Source: Clostridium sp. 26_21
GTDB taxonomy: Bacteria > Bacillota > Clostridia > TANB77 > CAG-508
Direction: 5' to 3'
Assembly (NCBI GenBank): GCA_001915995.1
Contig: MNRO01000019.1
Span: 163,987 to 227,986, forward strand
Length of the DNA stretch: 64,000 nucleotides
In this document: positions 7,475 to 16,695 of the stretch, piece after piece
How positions within the stretch are numbered: position 1 is the stretch's first letter
Layout of the letters: each line of letters opens with the position of its first letter
The notes under the pieces: generated by a model
Told to the model about the DNA's origin: nothing
Database searches by the model: none
Seen by the model: the letters and a program-made list of their open reading frames with translations, nothing else
Made by a program: the position numbers and the translations under genes

Positions 7475-9076
7475 GTGTATTCATCACATACAGATGCATT
7501 AATATCTCAATTAATTGATCAAATAGCAGAAGAAAAAAATATTTCTAAACAAGCAGCAGAAACATATTTAAACACAAGTGGATTAAGAATATATTCTACA
7601 CAAGTTGAATCAATTCAAAATACAATTGAAGCAGAAATGGAAGATCCTAAATATATATTACATGGAAAAGATAAGAAAGGAAATGATGTAACTGCTGAAG
7701 CAGCAGCAGTTGTAATTGAGCCATCAACTGGTTATGTTGTTGGAGCTGTTGGACAATTAGGAGAAAAAACAACTTCAAGAGGATTAAATAGAATTAATTC
7801 TCCAAGGCAAACAGGATCTTCAATAAAGCCGTTATCAGATGTATTGCCAGGAATCGAAGAAGGAATAATAACACCAGCAACAATATATGCAGACACAAGA
7901 ACAACATTTGGAACAAATTGGACACCAAAGAATTATAATGGATATAGTAGTGGGGTATATAGAACAGTAAGATCAGCATTAACAACATCTCAAAATATAC
8001 CATTTATAAAAATACAAGCAGAGTTAACTCCAAAAAAAGGAATGGAATATTTAAAGAAAATGGGAGTATCAACATTAGATGAACAAGGAGATAATAATTT
8101 ACCGGCTGTTGCAATTGGAGGTTTTACGAACGGAATAAGCCCATTAGAAATGGCTGCAGCATATGCAATGGTTGCAAATGATGGTGTATATATAAAACCA
8201 ACATTTTATACTAAAGCAGTGGATTCTTCAGGAAATGTGATATTACAACCAAATCAAACAACTGAAAGAGTATGTTCTGAACAAACAGCATATATAGTAA
8301 AAGATTTGATGAAATCAGTAGTTAATGATGCTGGTGGAACAGCTTCATATGCTAAAATTAGTGGAATAGATTTAGCAGCAAAAACAGGAACAACAAATGA
8401 TACAAAGGAAAGATGGCTATGTGGCTTTACAAATTATTATTCATGTGCAGTATTTTATGGATTTGATGAACCACAAACAATTACTAAATCAAGTAGAACA
8501 TCATCAGGTTCAATATTTTCATATATTATGAAAGAGATACATAAAGACTTAGAAAATTCATCATTTAATCAACCAAGTGGAATTGTTTCTGCAAAAGTAT
8601 GTAGAACAAGTGGAAGATTGGCAACAGATAAATGTACAAATACTTACACTGAAATATTTGTAGAAGGAAAATTGCCTGAAACTTGTGATGCACATGATTC
8701 AAAATATACAATTTGTACAGAATCTGGATTATTAGCAAATAAATATTGTCCTGATTCTGATAAAAAAGTTATAGAAAATTATGTTGTTGAAAAAGAAAGA
8801 CTTGGAATATGGGAAACTTCAGATGGGGTAAATACTCAAAAAGCTCCAACAGAATATTGCACTATACACAAGGCTCCAGAAGTAAAACCAACTCAAAGTA
8901 CAAAACCAACTCAAAGTACAAAACCAACTCAAAATACCAAACCAACAGAAAGCACAAAGCTAACAGAAAGCACCAAACCAACAGAATCAACAAAACCAAA
9001 TGAGAGTAATAAACCAACAGAACCAACAAAACCAACTGAAAGTACAAAACCTAATAATACTGAAAGTACAGAATAA
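7475..9076 (+). CDS. pbpA: Penicillin-binding protein 1A, transpeptidase part (frameshifted)
   Basis: Second half of the same class A PBP. The reading frame is open back to the frameshift near 7390; the GTG at 7475 is only the first possible start in this frame. The transpeptidase motifs are SSIK (S115, K118 counted from the GTG), SQN, and KTGTT (K303). Cys-containing segments follow, then a tail of about 65 residues made of six-residue repeats of the TKPTQS/TKPTES type, encoded by 18-base tandem repeats and ending at residue 533. Such Thr/Pro tails reach through the wall. With the upstream part, the full protein would be about 850 residues, normal for PBP1A. Confidence 0.8.
   Translation: MYSSHTDALISQLIDQIAEEKNISKQAAETYLNTSGLRIYSTQVESIQNTIEAEMEDPKYILHGKDKKGNDVTAEAAAVVIEPSTGYVVGAVGQLGEKTTSRGLNRINSPRQTGSSIKPLSDVLPGIEEGIITPATIYADTRTTFGTNWTPKNYNGYSSGVYRTVRSALTTSQNIPFIKIQAELTPKKGMEYLKKMGVSTLDEQGDNNLPAVAIGGFTNGISPLEMAAAYAMVANDGVYIKPTFYTKAVDSSGNVILQPNQTTERVCSEQTAYIVKDLMKSVVNDAGGTASYAKISGIDLAAKTGTTNDTKERWLCGFTNYYSCAVFYGFDEPQTITKSSRTSSGSIFSYIMKEIHKDLENSSFNQPSGIVSAKVCRTSGRLATDKCTNTYTEIFVEGKLPETCDAHDSKYTICTESGLLANKYCPDSDKKVIENYVVEKERLGIWETSDGVNTQKAPTEYCTIHKAPEVKPTQSTKPTQSTKPTQNTKPTESTKLTESTKPTESTKPNESNKPTEPTKPTESTKPNNTESTE
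8884..9070 (+). repeat. Tandem 18-base coding repeats (TKPTxS tail)
   Basis: About ten degenerate 18-base units of the ACAAAACCAACTCAAAGT type encode the Thr/Pro/Ser tail of PBP1A. Copy number in such tracts usually varies between strains. Confidence 0.8.
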
Positions 9077-9093
9077 GAAAACAATTAATATAA

Positions 9094-9120
9094 TTTTGCC
9101 TCACAATATGTGGGGCAAAA
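9094..9120 (+). terminator. Stem-loop between pbpA and cysS
   Basis: TTTTGCCTCACA pairs with TGTGGGGCAAAA around a 3-base loop. No T run follows on the plus strand, so it may be a weak terminator, an attenuator or an mRNA-stabilising hairpin. Confidence 0.5.
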
Positions 9121-9151
9121 AGCATAAAATAGAATAGAAAGGAAGGCATAT

Positions 9152-10531
9152 ATGGATATTTATTTTTACAACACATTAACAAAACAAAAAGATTTGTTTA
9201 AACCAATTGAAGAGGGAAAAGTTAAAATATATTCTTGTGGACCAACAGTATATAAAGATGCAACAATAGGAAATATGAGAACAAACTTATTAAATGATAC
9301 ATTAAGAAGAGTTTTAAAATACAACGGATATGAATTAAAACATGTAATGAATATTACAGATGTAGGACATTTAGTATCAGACGGAGATGAAGGAGAAGAC
9401 AAAATGTTAAAATCTGCTAGAGAAGAACACAAAAGTCCTTTAGAGATAGCAGAACATTATACAAAATTATTTTTCAGAGATTTAGAAAGATTAAATATTG
9501 AAACTCCTGAAGTTGTATGTAAAGCAACAGATCATATAAAAGAAATGTTAGAAATGGTTCAAAAGATAATGAAAAATGGGTATGCATATGAAACTTCTAC
9601 AGCTATATATTTTGATGTTTCAAAATTAGATAAATATGGTATTTTATCAGGAATAAACTTAAATGACCAAAAAGCAGGAGCAAGAGTTGATATAGATCCA
9701 GAAAAAAGAAATCCATATGATTTCGCATTATGGATAAAAGCGCCAGCAAATCATTTAATGAAATGGGATAGCCCATGGGGACCAAGTTATCCAGGATGGC
9801 ATATTGAATGTTCAGCAATGAGCACAAAATATCTTGGTGAAGAATTTGATATACATACAGGTGGAATTGATTTAGTACCAACACACCATGAAAACGAAAT
9901 TGCACAAAATAAAGGAGCTTGTGGTAAAAATCCAGCACATTATTGGATACATGGAGAATATCTATTAATAAATGGTGGAAAAATGTCAAAGAGTCTTGGA
10001 AACACATATTTAATAGATGATATAATTGCTAGAGGATATAGTCCACTTGCATATAGATTGTTTAATTATTCATGTCATTATAGAGGAAAATTAAACTTTA
10101 CATGGGAAGGAATTGAATCAGCAAATACATCTCTTATTCGTTTAAGAGAAGGATATCAAAAACACTTAAATGGAAATTCAAATATATCTGATGAAATAAT
10201 TGCAGATATGGAAAATAGATTTCATCAAGCAATAAATGATGATATGAATATGCCACTTGCATTAAGTGTTGTATGGGAGGCAGTTAAATATCCTGAAAAA
10301 TCACATAAAATAGCACAATTACTTAAAAAGTTTGATACAGTACTAGGAATAAAAATTGATGAAGTACAAGAAACAAAAATACCACAAGAAATTTTAGATT
10401 TAGTAGAAGAAAGAAAACAAGCTAGAAGTGATAAAAATTGGAGTGAATCAGACAGATTAAGAGATTTAATAGCTGAAAAAGGATATATAGTAAAAGATAC
10501 AAAAGATGGGACAGAAGTTCTTAAAAAATAA
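9152..10531 (+). CDS. cysS: Cysteinyl-tRNA synthetase
   Basis: A 459-residue class I aminoacyl-tRNA synthetase that charges tRNA-Cys in the cytoplasm. The HIGH-type motif appears as TIGNMRT with the preceding SCGPTVY zinc ligand. Further zinc ligands are in HIECSAMS and in HTGGIDLVPTHHENE, and the second catalytic loop is GGKMSKSLGN. Length is normal. First position of the motif is Thr rather than His, a mild deviation. A good AAAGGAAGG site precedes the ATG. argS follows after 29 bases, so the two synthetases are likely one transcript. Confidence 0.95.
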   Translation: MDIYFYNTLTKQKDLFKPIEEGKVKIYSCGPTVYKDATIGNMRTNLLNDTLRRVLKYNGYELKHVMNITDVGHLVSDGDEGEDKMLKSAREEHKSPLEIAEHYTKLFFRDLERLNIETPEVVCKATDHIKEMLEMVQKIMKNGYAYETSTAIYFDVSKLDKYGILSGINLNDQKAGARVDIDPEKRNPYDFALWIKAPANHLMKWDSPWGPSYPGWHIECSAMSTKYLGEEFDIHTGGIDLVPTHHENEIAQNKGACGKNPAHYWIHGEYLLINGGKMSKSLGNTYLIDDIIARGYSPLAYRLFNYSCHYRGKLNFTWEGIESANTSLIRLREGYQKHLNGNSNISDEIIADMENRFHQAINDDMNMPLALSVVWEAVKYPEKSHKIAQLLKKFDTVLGIKIDEVQETKIPQEILDLVEERKQARSDKNWSESDRLRDLIAEKGYIVKDTKDGTEVLKK

Positions 10532-10560
10532 ATGCAATATTGAAAGGAATATTAAGAATT

Positions 10561-12267
10561 ATGATAGATTTTAAACAAATAATAGCAGAATCAATTGCAC
10601 AAATAACAAATATAGAAGTTAACGAAATTAAAGGATTTATAGAAGTTCCAAAAGAACAAGGAAATGGAGATTATGCATTTCCTTGTTTCAAACTTGCAAA
10701 AACACTAAGAAAATCACCAAATGTAATTGCAGATGATATAAAAGCAAATATAAATATATCAGAAAAATATGTAAAAAAGATTGAAGTTGTTGGAGGATAT
10801 CTTAACTTTTTTGTAAATAAAGAAACACTTGCAAAAGAAATACTTCAAGAAGTTGATGAAAATGAAGAATATGGCAAATCAAAAATTGGAAATGGTAAAA
10901 ATATAGTAATAGATTATTCATCACCTAATATTGCAAAAACATTTCATATAGGACATTTAAGAACAACAGTAATAGGTGCAGCATTATATAATATTTATAA
11001 ATATTTAGGATATAATGTTACAGGAATAAACCATTTAGGAGATTATGGAACACAGTTTGGAAAACTAATAGAAGGATATAAAAGATGGGGAACAGAATAT
11101 AATCTTGATGAAAACCCTATTGAAAAATTAACAGAAATATATGTTAGAATTTCAAATTTATGCAAAGAAGATGAAACTGTTTTAGAAGCATGTAGAGACA
11201 ATTTTAAAAAATTAGAAGATGGAGATCCAGAATGTGTTGAATTATGGACTAAATTTAAAGATTTAAGTTTAAGAGAATTTCAAAAAGTTTATGATATACT
11301 TGGAACAAAATTTGATTCTTGGAATGGAGAATCATTCTATACAGACAAAATGGGTGAAGTTATTGATTTATTAGAGAAAAGTGGAAAATTAGTAGAATCA
11401 CAAGGAGCTAGAATAATCGATTTAGAAGAATATGGAATGGCACCATGTCTAATTGAAAAATCAAATGGTTCATCAACATATGCAACAAGAGATTTAGCTG
11501 CAATACTTTATAGAGCACGTACATATGATTATGATAAAGCATTATATGTAACATCATATGAACAAGTTTTACATTTTAGACAAATATTTGAAGTAGCTAA
11601 ATTATTAGGACTTGATGAAAAATATATCAAAGGATTAGAACATGTATCTTATGGAATGGTATTACTTGAAACAGGAAAAATGTCAACAAGAGAAGGAAAT
11701 GTAGTAAAACTTGAAGATTTATTAAATGAAGCAATAGAAAGAGCAAAGAAAGTTATAGAAGAAAAAAATCCTGATTTAGAAAATAAAGATGATATAGCAA
11801 AAAAAGTAGGAATTGGTGCAGTTGTATTTAATGACTTAGCAAATAGTAGAGTAAAAGATGAAATATTTAATTGGGACAAGGTATTAAATTTCCAAGGAGA
11901 AACAGGACCATATATTCAATATACTTATGTAAGAACAAAAAGTGTTATTGAAAAAGCAGGAGGAGTTCCAAAAATTGAAGATGTTGATGCAAAATATTTG
12001 TTAGATGAATATTCAAGTAAAATATTAAAATTAATATATAATTTTGAAAACATTTTAATACAAGTAACAGAAAAAAATGAACCATCAATATTATCAAGAT
12101 ATTTGATAGATGTTGCAAAAGCATATAGTAATTTTTATAATGAAAATAAAATTATTACAGATAATAAAGATATACAAAATACAAGAGTATTTTTAACATA
12201 TGCAACTGGCAAAGTATTAAAAACTGGAGCAAATTTACTAGGAATACAAATGCCAGATAAAATGTAG
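10561..12267 (+). CDS. argS: Arginyl-tRNA synthetase
   Basis: A 568-residue class I synthetase. The N-terminal ArgS-specific add-on domain (about 1-110) is followed by the HIGH motif in NIAKTFHIGHLR, the KMSK-equivalent GKMSTREGN, and a C-terminal helical DALR anticodon-binding domain that ends with GIQMPDKM. I start at the ATG at 10561 because AAAGGAA sits upstream of it; an in-frame TTG at 10540 has no site. It lies directly behind cysS and 14 bases before a membrane-anchored hypothetical gene. Confidence 0.95.
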   Translation: MIDFKQIIAESIAQITNIEVNEIKGFIEVPKEQGNGDYAFPCFKLAKTLRKSPNVIADDIKANINISEKYVKKIEVVGGYLNFFVNKETLAKEILQEVDENEEYGKSKIGNGKNIVIDYSSPNIAKTFHIGHLRTTVIGAALYNIYKYLGYNVTGINHLGDYGTQFGKLIEGYKRWGTEYNLDENPIEKLTEIYVRISNLCKEDETVLEACRDNFKKLEDGDPECVELWTKFKDLSLREFQKVYDILGTKFDSWNGESFYTDKMGEVIDLLEKSGKLVESQGARIIDLEEYGMAPCLIEKSNGSSTYATRDLAAILYRARTYDYDKALYVTSYEQVLHFRQIFEVAKLLGLDEKYIKGLEHVSYGMVLLETGKMSTREGNVVKLEDLLNEAIERAKKVIEEKNPDLENKDDIAKKVGIGAVVFNDLANSRVKDEIFNWDKVLNFQGETGPYIQYTYVRTKSVIEKAGGVPKIEDVDAKYLLDEYSSKILKLIYNFENILIQVTEKNEPSILSRYLIDVAKAYSNFYNENKIITDNKDIQNTRVFLTYATGKVLKTGANLLGIQMPDKM

Positions 12268-12281
12268 AAGGGAAAAGTAAA

Positions 12282-13346
12282 ATGGGAAAGAAGAAAAAAG
12301 CATTTGAAATGAATTTCGGAACATTACTTTTAATAATTATTGGAATATGTTGTATTATATTTGCTTTTAAAAACTTTTCTAAAGGAAAAACAAAAGCTGA
12401 AAATAATCAAAATGAAATTAGTAATTCAAATGAAAATATAGTGGAAAACCAAAAAGAAGAAAAAATATATTCGAATAATGTAATAAGCTTAGATATAGGA
12501 AAATTGTCAGATTCATGGAATGTTGTTGAAAAACAAAATGGTTCAATAATATTTTATATACAAGGACCTATAAAACAAAATGAAGATGGAACTGCAGATG
12601 ATATTAGAATAAATGTTTATCTTGAAAAAAGTGATATGACAAATGAAGATTTAAAATCTCAAATGTTAGAACATTCAATTTATGCCAATATTGAGTATAC
12701 AAAAATTCAGACGATATCTGATATTCAATGGAGACAATTCGATGCAACAAATAAAGAACAAAAAGCCAAAATTTTAGCTATAATGAAAGATGGATATATG
12801 TATGCGCTTGAAATTGTCGGAGAGAATAGTTTATATGATCAATATTATAATGAAGCAATGAAAACATTGATGACAGTACAAATATCAGAAAGAATTCCAG
12901 AAACTCTTGCACAAACAACAATTTATAATTATGATAGACTTGTTAATTTGAAAATAGGAGGAACTAAATATTTACTAAATAGTTTAAATATTAGTAAAAC
13001 AGTAGAAGACACAGGAGAACAATTGCCAGATGAGTATACAGGATATGTATTTACAGGAATTAAATATGATGATTTTGAAAAAACGATGATGAAATATATG
13101 ACAAAGGATATATTAAAAAGTGAATTTAGTGAGTTTATAGAATATAATGGTAATCTATATATGAAAGAAACTACTGGAAAACAACAAGATTATATGATTA
13201 ATAAAATTGAGGTGGAAAGTATAAAAGGTAATGAGACAACATATGAAATTGAAAAGCAAAATATGAATAATTTTATAACATTAAAACAAAATATAACATT
13301 AAAATATGAAAATGGAACTTGTGTAGTTTCAAATATAAAATCATAA
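12282..13346 (+). CDS. Membrane-anchored hypothetical protein (354 aa)
   Basis: Not recognised. A Lys-rich start is followed by one hydrophobic segment (about residues 12-31) and a long polar region, so most of the protein is probably outside the cell, anchored by its N-terminus. A short Asn/Glu/Lys-rich linker (about 35-60) precedes the folded part. It follows argS by 14 bases and is closed by a terminator hairpin. No catalytic motif is apparent. Confidence 0.65.
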   Translation: MGKKKKAFEMNFGTLLLIIIGICCIIFAFKNFSKGKTKAENNQNEISNSNENIVENQKEEKIYSNNVISLDIGKLSDSWNVVEKQNGSIIFYIQGPIKQNEDGTADDIRINVYLEKSDMTNEDLKSQMLEHSIYANIEYTKIQTISDIQWRQFDATNKEQKAKILAIMKDGYMYALEIVGENSLYDQYYNEAMKTLMTVQISERIPETLAQTTIYNYDRLVNLKIGGTKYLLNSLNISKTVEDTGEQLPDEYTGYVFTGIKYDDFEKTMMKYMTKDILKSEFSEFIEYNGNLYMKETTGKQQDYMINKIEVESIKGNETTYEIEKQNMNNFITLKQNITLKYENGTCVVSNIKS

Positions 13347-13374
13347 GGCTGAAAAGTTTAATTTTTAGCCTTTC
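13345..13374 (+). terminator. Intrinsic terminator after the argS cluster
   Basis: AAGGCTGAAAA pairs with TTTTTAGCCTT around a short loop, followed by T-rich sequence, immediately downstream of the 354-residue gene. Confidence 0.65.
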
Positions 13375-13401
13375 TATATCTTTTAAGGAGGGTTTTTGAT
13401 A

Positions 13402-14262
13402 ATGGCAAATTTAGTTGACGAAACTAAAAATATAATGAAAAAGTATGGTATTAGAGCAAATAAAGATTTAGGACAAAACTTTTTAATAAATAGTGAAGTT
13501 GTTGAAAATATTGTTAATAGTAGTGAAATTTCTAAAGATGATATGGTAATAGAAATAGGACCAGGGCTTGGAACATTAACAAAGTATTTATTAGAAAAAG
13601 CAGGAAAAGTATTATGTATAGAATTAGATAAAAAAATGATAGAAATATTAGAAGATAGATTTGAAGAATATTCCAATTTTGAAATTATAAATGATGATGT
13701 CTTAAAAGTTGATCTTAATAAAATAATTAAAGAAAATAAAGAAAATGAAAAGATCAAAAATGTAAAGATAGTAGCTAATTTGCCATATTATATTACAACT
13801 CCAATTATAATGAAATTATTAGAAGAAAAACTAGATATAGAAAGTATAACAGTAATGATTCAAAAAGAAGTTGCAGATAGGTTAATAGAAGTTCCAAGTG
13901 GAAAAAATACAGGTGCAATAACATATACAATATATTATTATTGTGATTCAGAAAAAATTATGGAAGTTCCTAATAGTTCATTTATACCTGAACCAGAAGT
14001 GACCTCAGAAGTTATAAAAATGAAAATAAGAAAAGAACCTGTTGTTAAAGTAGAAAATCCAAAGGTAATGTTTATGATAATAAAAAGTGCTTTTATGCAA
14101 AGAAGAAAAACATTATTAAATGCTTTGACAAATGCACAAGTTTTTATAAGCAAACAAGAAGGAATAAAGATTTTGAATAAACTAGGTTTAAATGAAAATG
14201 TTAGGGCTGAAAATTTAACAATTGAAAATTATGCTGATTTAGCAAAAGAAATATCAAAATAA
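13402..14262 (+). CDS. rsmA: 16S rRNA (adenine1518-N6/adenine1519-N6)-dimethyltransferase
   Basis: A 286-residue KsgA/RsmA that dimethylates two adjacent adenosines near the 3' end of 16S rRNA. Visible motifs are NKDLGQNFLIN, the SAM-binding IEIGPGLGTLT and the catalytic NLPYYITTP. Length is standard. I start at the ATG at 13402, because AAGGAGGG lies 9 bases upstream; the earlier TTG at 13396 is too close to that site. fmt follows after 20 bases. Confidence 0.95.
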   Translation: MANLVDETKNIMKKYGIRANKDLGQNFLINSEVVENIVNSSEISKDDMVIEIGPGLGTLTKYLLEKAGKVLCIELDKKMIEILEDRFEEYSNFEIINDDVLKVDLNKIIKENKENEKIKNVKIVANLPYYITTPIIMKLLEEKLDIESITVMIQKEVADRLIEVPSGKNTGAITYTIYYYCDSEKIMEVPNSSFIPEPEVTSEVIKMKIRKEPVVKVENPKVMFMIIKSAFMQRRKTLLNALTNAQVFISKQEGIKILNKLGLNENVRAENLTIENYADLAKEISK

Positions 14263-14282
14263 TAGGAAGGAATGTGATAAAA

Positions 14283-15227
14283 ATGAAAATAGTTTTTATG
14301 GGAACTCCAGACTTTGCAAGAGATTCATTAGAATCAATATATAATGCTGGACATAACATTTTAGCAGTTGTTACAAATGTAGATAAGCCAAAAGGAAGAG
14401 GAATGAAAATGATTGCAACACCTGTTAAAGAGTTTGCTATTGAAAAGAATTTACCAGTGTTTCAGCCAGAAAAAGTAAAGAAAAATGAAGAGTTTATAAA
14501 TGAAATAAAATCTTTAAATCCTGATATAATATGTGTTGTTGCATATGGAAAAATATTGCCAAAAGAAATATTAGATATACCTCAATATGGTTGTATAAAT
14601 GTTCATGCATCACTTCTTCCTAAATATAGAGGTGCAGCACCAATACAATGGTCAGTACTTAATGGTGATAAAGAAACAGGTGTTACTACAATGTACATGG
14701 ATATTGGTATGGATACAGGTGATATGATATTGACAGAAAAAGTAAAGATTGGTGAAGATGAAACAACAGGAGAGTTATGGAATAGACTTTCAAAAATAGG
14801 AGCAAATTTATTAGTTGAAACATTAAAACAAATTGAAAATGGAACAGCTCCAAGAATTCCACAAGGTGATAATTTTACTCTTGCACCAATGCTTGATAAA
14901 GAAATGTCAAAAATCGATTGGCAAAATAAATCTGTATCAGAAATAAAAAATCTAGTTAGAGGATTAAATCCTATAATGGGAACATATTCATTTTTAGATG
15001 AGAAAAAATTTAAGTTTTGGAAGGTTGAAATATTACCAAGTCAGTCAGAATATGAGAATAAAGATAATGGAACAATTATAAAATCAGATAGTAAAGATGG
15101 ATTATATATAAAAGCTAAAGATGGTATAATTAAAGTTATTGAAATTCAGGCTGAAAATGCAAAAAAAATGAATATTGGTGATTTTTTAAGAGGAAATTCT
15201 TTAGAAGTTGGAAAGAAATTTAAGTAA
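14283..15227 (+). CDS. fmt: Methionyl-tRNA formyltransferase
   Basis: A 314-residue enzyme that formylates initiator Met-tRNA using 10-formyl-tetrahydrofolate. The N-terminal MKIVFMGTPDFA, the catalytic INVHASLLPKYRGAAPI and the conserved MDIGMDTGD segment are all present, followed by the C-terminal OB-like tRNA-binding domain. The ATG at 14283 fits the family start; an in-frame GTG at 14274 lies only 3 bases after the AGGAAGG site. It is probably co-transcribed with rsmA. Confidence 0.95.
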   Translation: MKIVFMGTPDFARDSLESIYNAGHNILAVVTNVDKPKGRGMKMIATPVKEFAIEKNLPVFQPEKVKKNEEFINEIKSLNPDIICVVAYGKILPKEILDIPQYGCINVHASLLPKYRGAAPIQWSVLNGDKETGVTTMYMDIGMDTGDMILTEKVKIGEDETTGELWNRLSKIGANLLVETLKQIENGTAPRIPQGDNFTLAPMLDKEMSKIDWQNKSVSEIKNLVRGLNPIMGTYSFLDEKKFKFWKVEILPSQSEYENKDNGTIIKSDSKDGLYIKAKDGIIKVIEIQAENAKKMNIGDFLRGNSLEVGKKFK

Positions 15228-15236
15228 ATTCATATT

Positions 15237-15290
15237 AAAAAAAGGTTGAAAATTGTCAAGATTTTTTCAATCTCTTTTCTTTTTTTATGG
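15237..15290 (+). terminator. Intrinsic terminator after fmt
   Basis: AGGTTGAAAA and a TTTTTTCAATCT arm form a stem, followed by TTTTCTTTTTTT. It separates the housekeeping cluster from the pilus locus. Confidence 0.65.
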
Positions 15291-15351
15291 TTCTATTTCT
15301 TTTATGACTGCATATAATTTTAAAGTAAGTATTAAAAGAAAGGAAAACATA

Positions 15352-16692
15352 ATGAATATAAAAATATTTTCTAAAATAATATTTAACTTTGTAATTATAA
15401 TAATAACTTTATTTATAGCCACAACTATTGTAAATGCAGAAGATATAATTTCGACAAGTATAGATAAGCAAACAAATATAACTCAAAGTACAAAAACAGC
15501 AATTACAGAATCAACTAATCTAACTAAAAGTGTCAAGCCTCAATCAGAAGAAACAATAAATAATGATATAAAAACAACTACAAATGAAAACGAACAAGAA
15601 GATAGCATACAACAAAAACAAGAACAAACTACTATAACACAATCAACAAAAGAAAAAGCAATTAGTACTCAAGCTCAAAAAAAGAAAAACTATCAATATG
15701 TAAGATTTTTTATAAATTACAAATCAGAAGCGTTGGACGCAGGAGAAAATGTAGGAGGGCAAGACCCAGACAAATTTACACCAATGTTATGGGAATGTGA
15801 TGTAAAAAATGCAACAGCAGACACAAACTATTATATAGTAGGAGAAACTAAAGATAATTCATATAAAGCAGATAAAGAAATAAGAAAATTAGTTGGAGAC
15901 AAAAAAGATGGTTCAATATATATAGTATCATTTCCAACAGATGAATACATATTTAAAGAATTAAAGCAATATGTAAATACATTATCAATAGATGGAAAAA
16001 GCATAAAAGTAGATGAATTAAATACAGACCATTATGAAGTAAGATGGTATGTATTCAAATTGCATAGTAATTTCTGGCATATAGATGGAAAATTAGTAAG
16101 AAAAGAAGGTCAAATAATAGTAACAAAAACATTTAAAGGAAACAAAGATGTAATTGAAAAATTAACAGGATATTCATTTGAACAAAATAAATCAATATCA
16201 AAATCACCTTTTAATATTACATTAAAAGGTGGAACAGATATAAAAATATTAAATTTAGAAAATCATTATGATATAGAAAACAATTCAACAAATGATGAAT
16301 ATATATTAACATATAAATGGAAAGTGAAAACAAAATATGGGATAACATATACAATAAAAGAAGATAATTATAATTTACCATATTACACTACCTCATGTTC
16401 ATATAATATACAAGATCCTAAAGTAACAATAGGTACATATAAAAATCAATCTAAAAAAGAAACTTTAGGAGATAAGGCAAGTATATTGGGATATAACAAT
16501 TATGCTGATGATAATGAAGAACTATTGGAAGAAAAACAAATGTTAAAGCTAAATTTCACAAATAAGTTAACTCCAATAGATTCATATACAATTATGCCAG
16601 AAACAGGAGGTGATGGAAATTTTAAGATTTGTTTAATAGGTATCTTTTTAATTGGTACTTCACTTATTTTATTTATTAGAAAGGAACATTAG
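15352..16692 (+). CDS. Sortase-anchored pilus accessory/tip protein (LPXTG-like MPETG)
   Basis: A 446-residue secreted protein. The N-terminus is a signal peptide ending near VNAED (about residue 31). A Thr/Ser/Gln/Lys-rich linker (about 35-115) follows, then beta-rich domains, and the C-terminus has a sorting signal: MPETGG, a hydrophobic helix and RKEH. Met replaces the usual Leu of LPXTG. Position ahead of the major pilin and sortase C suggests a minor or tip pilin. I start at the ATG at 15352 (AAAGGAAAAC upstream), which gives the signal peptide directly. The adhesive ligand is unknown. Confidence 0.75.
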   Translation: MNIKIFSKIIFNFVIIIITLFIATTIVNAEDIISTSIDKQTNITQSTKTAITESTNLTKSVKPQSEETINNDIKTTTNENEQEDSIQQKQEQTTITQSTKEKAISTQAQKKKNYQYVRFFINYKSEALDAGENVGGQDPDKFTPMLWECDVKNATADTNYYIVGETKDNSYKADKEIRKLVGDKKDGSIYIVSFPTDEYIFKELKQYVNTLSIDGKSIKVDELNTDHYEVRWYVFKLHSNFWHIDGKLVRKEGQIIVTKTFKGNKDVIEKLTGYSFEQNKSISKSPFNITLKGGTDIKILNLENHYDIENNSTNDEYILTYKWKVKTKYGITYTIKEDNYNLPYYTTSCSYNIQDPKVTIGTYKNQSKKETLGDKASILGYNNYADDNEELLEEKQMLKLNFTNKLTPIDSYTIMPETGGDGNFKICLIGIFLIGTSLILFIRKEH

Positions 16693-16695
16693 AAA

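Noticed and set aside
8809..9003. Alternative-frame ORF in the PBP1A repeat tail
   Set aside because: It only mirrors the tandem repeat in another frame (Tyr/Asn/Lys repeats) and has no start site.
8884..9070. CRISPR-like array in the PBP1A tail
   Set aside because: The units are 18-base coding repeats in frame without spacers.
13396..13401. TTG start for rsmA and similar upstream starts for argS, fmt, csoR, the exporter at 21278 and the pilin at 15352
   Set aside because: In each case the ribosome binding site fits a later ATG, and for csoR and the 31927 gene the longer frame would begin inside the promoter.
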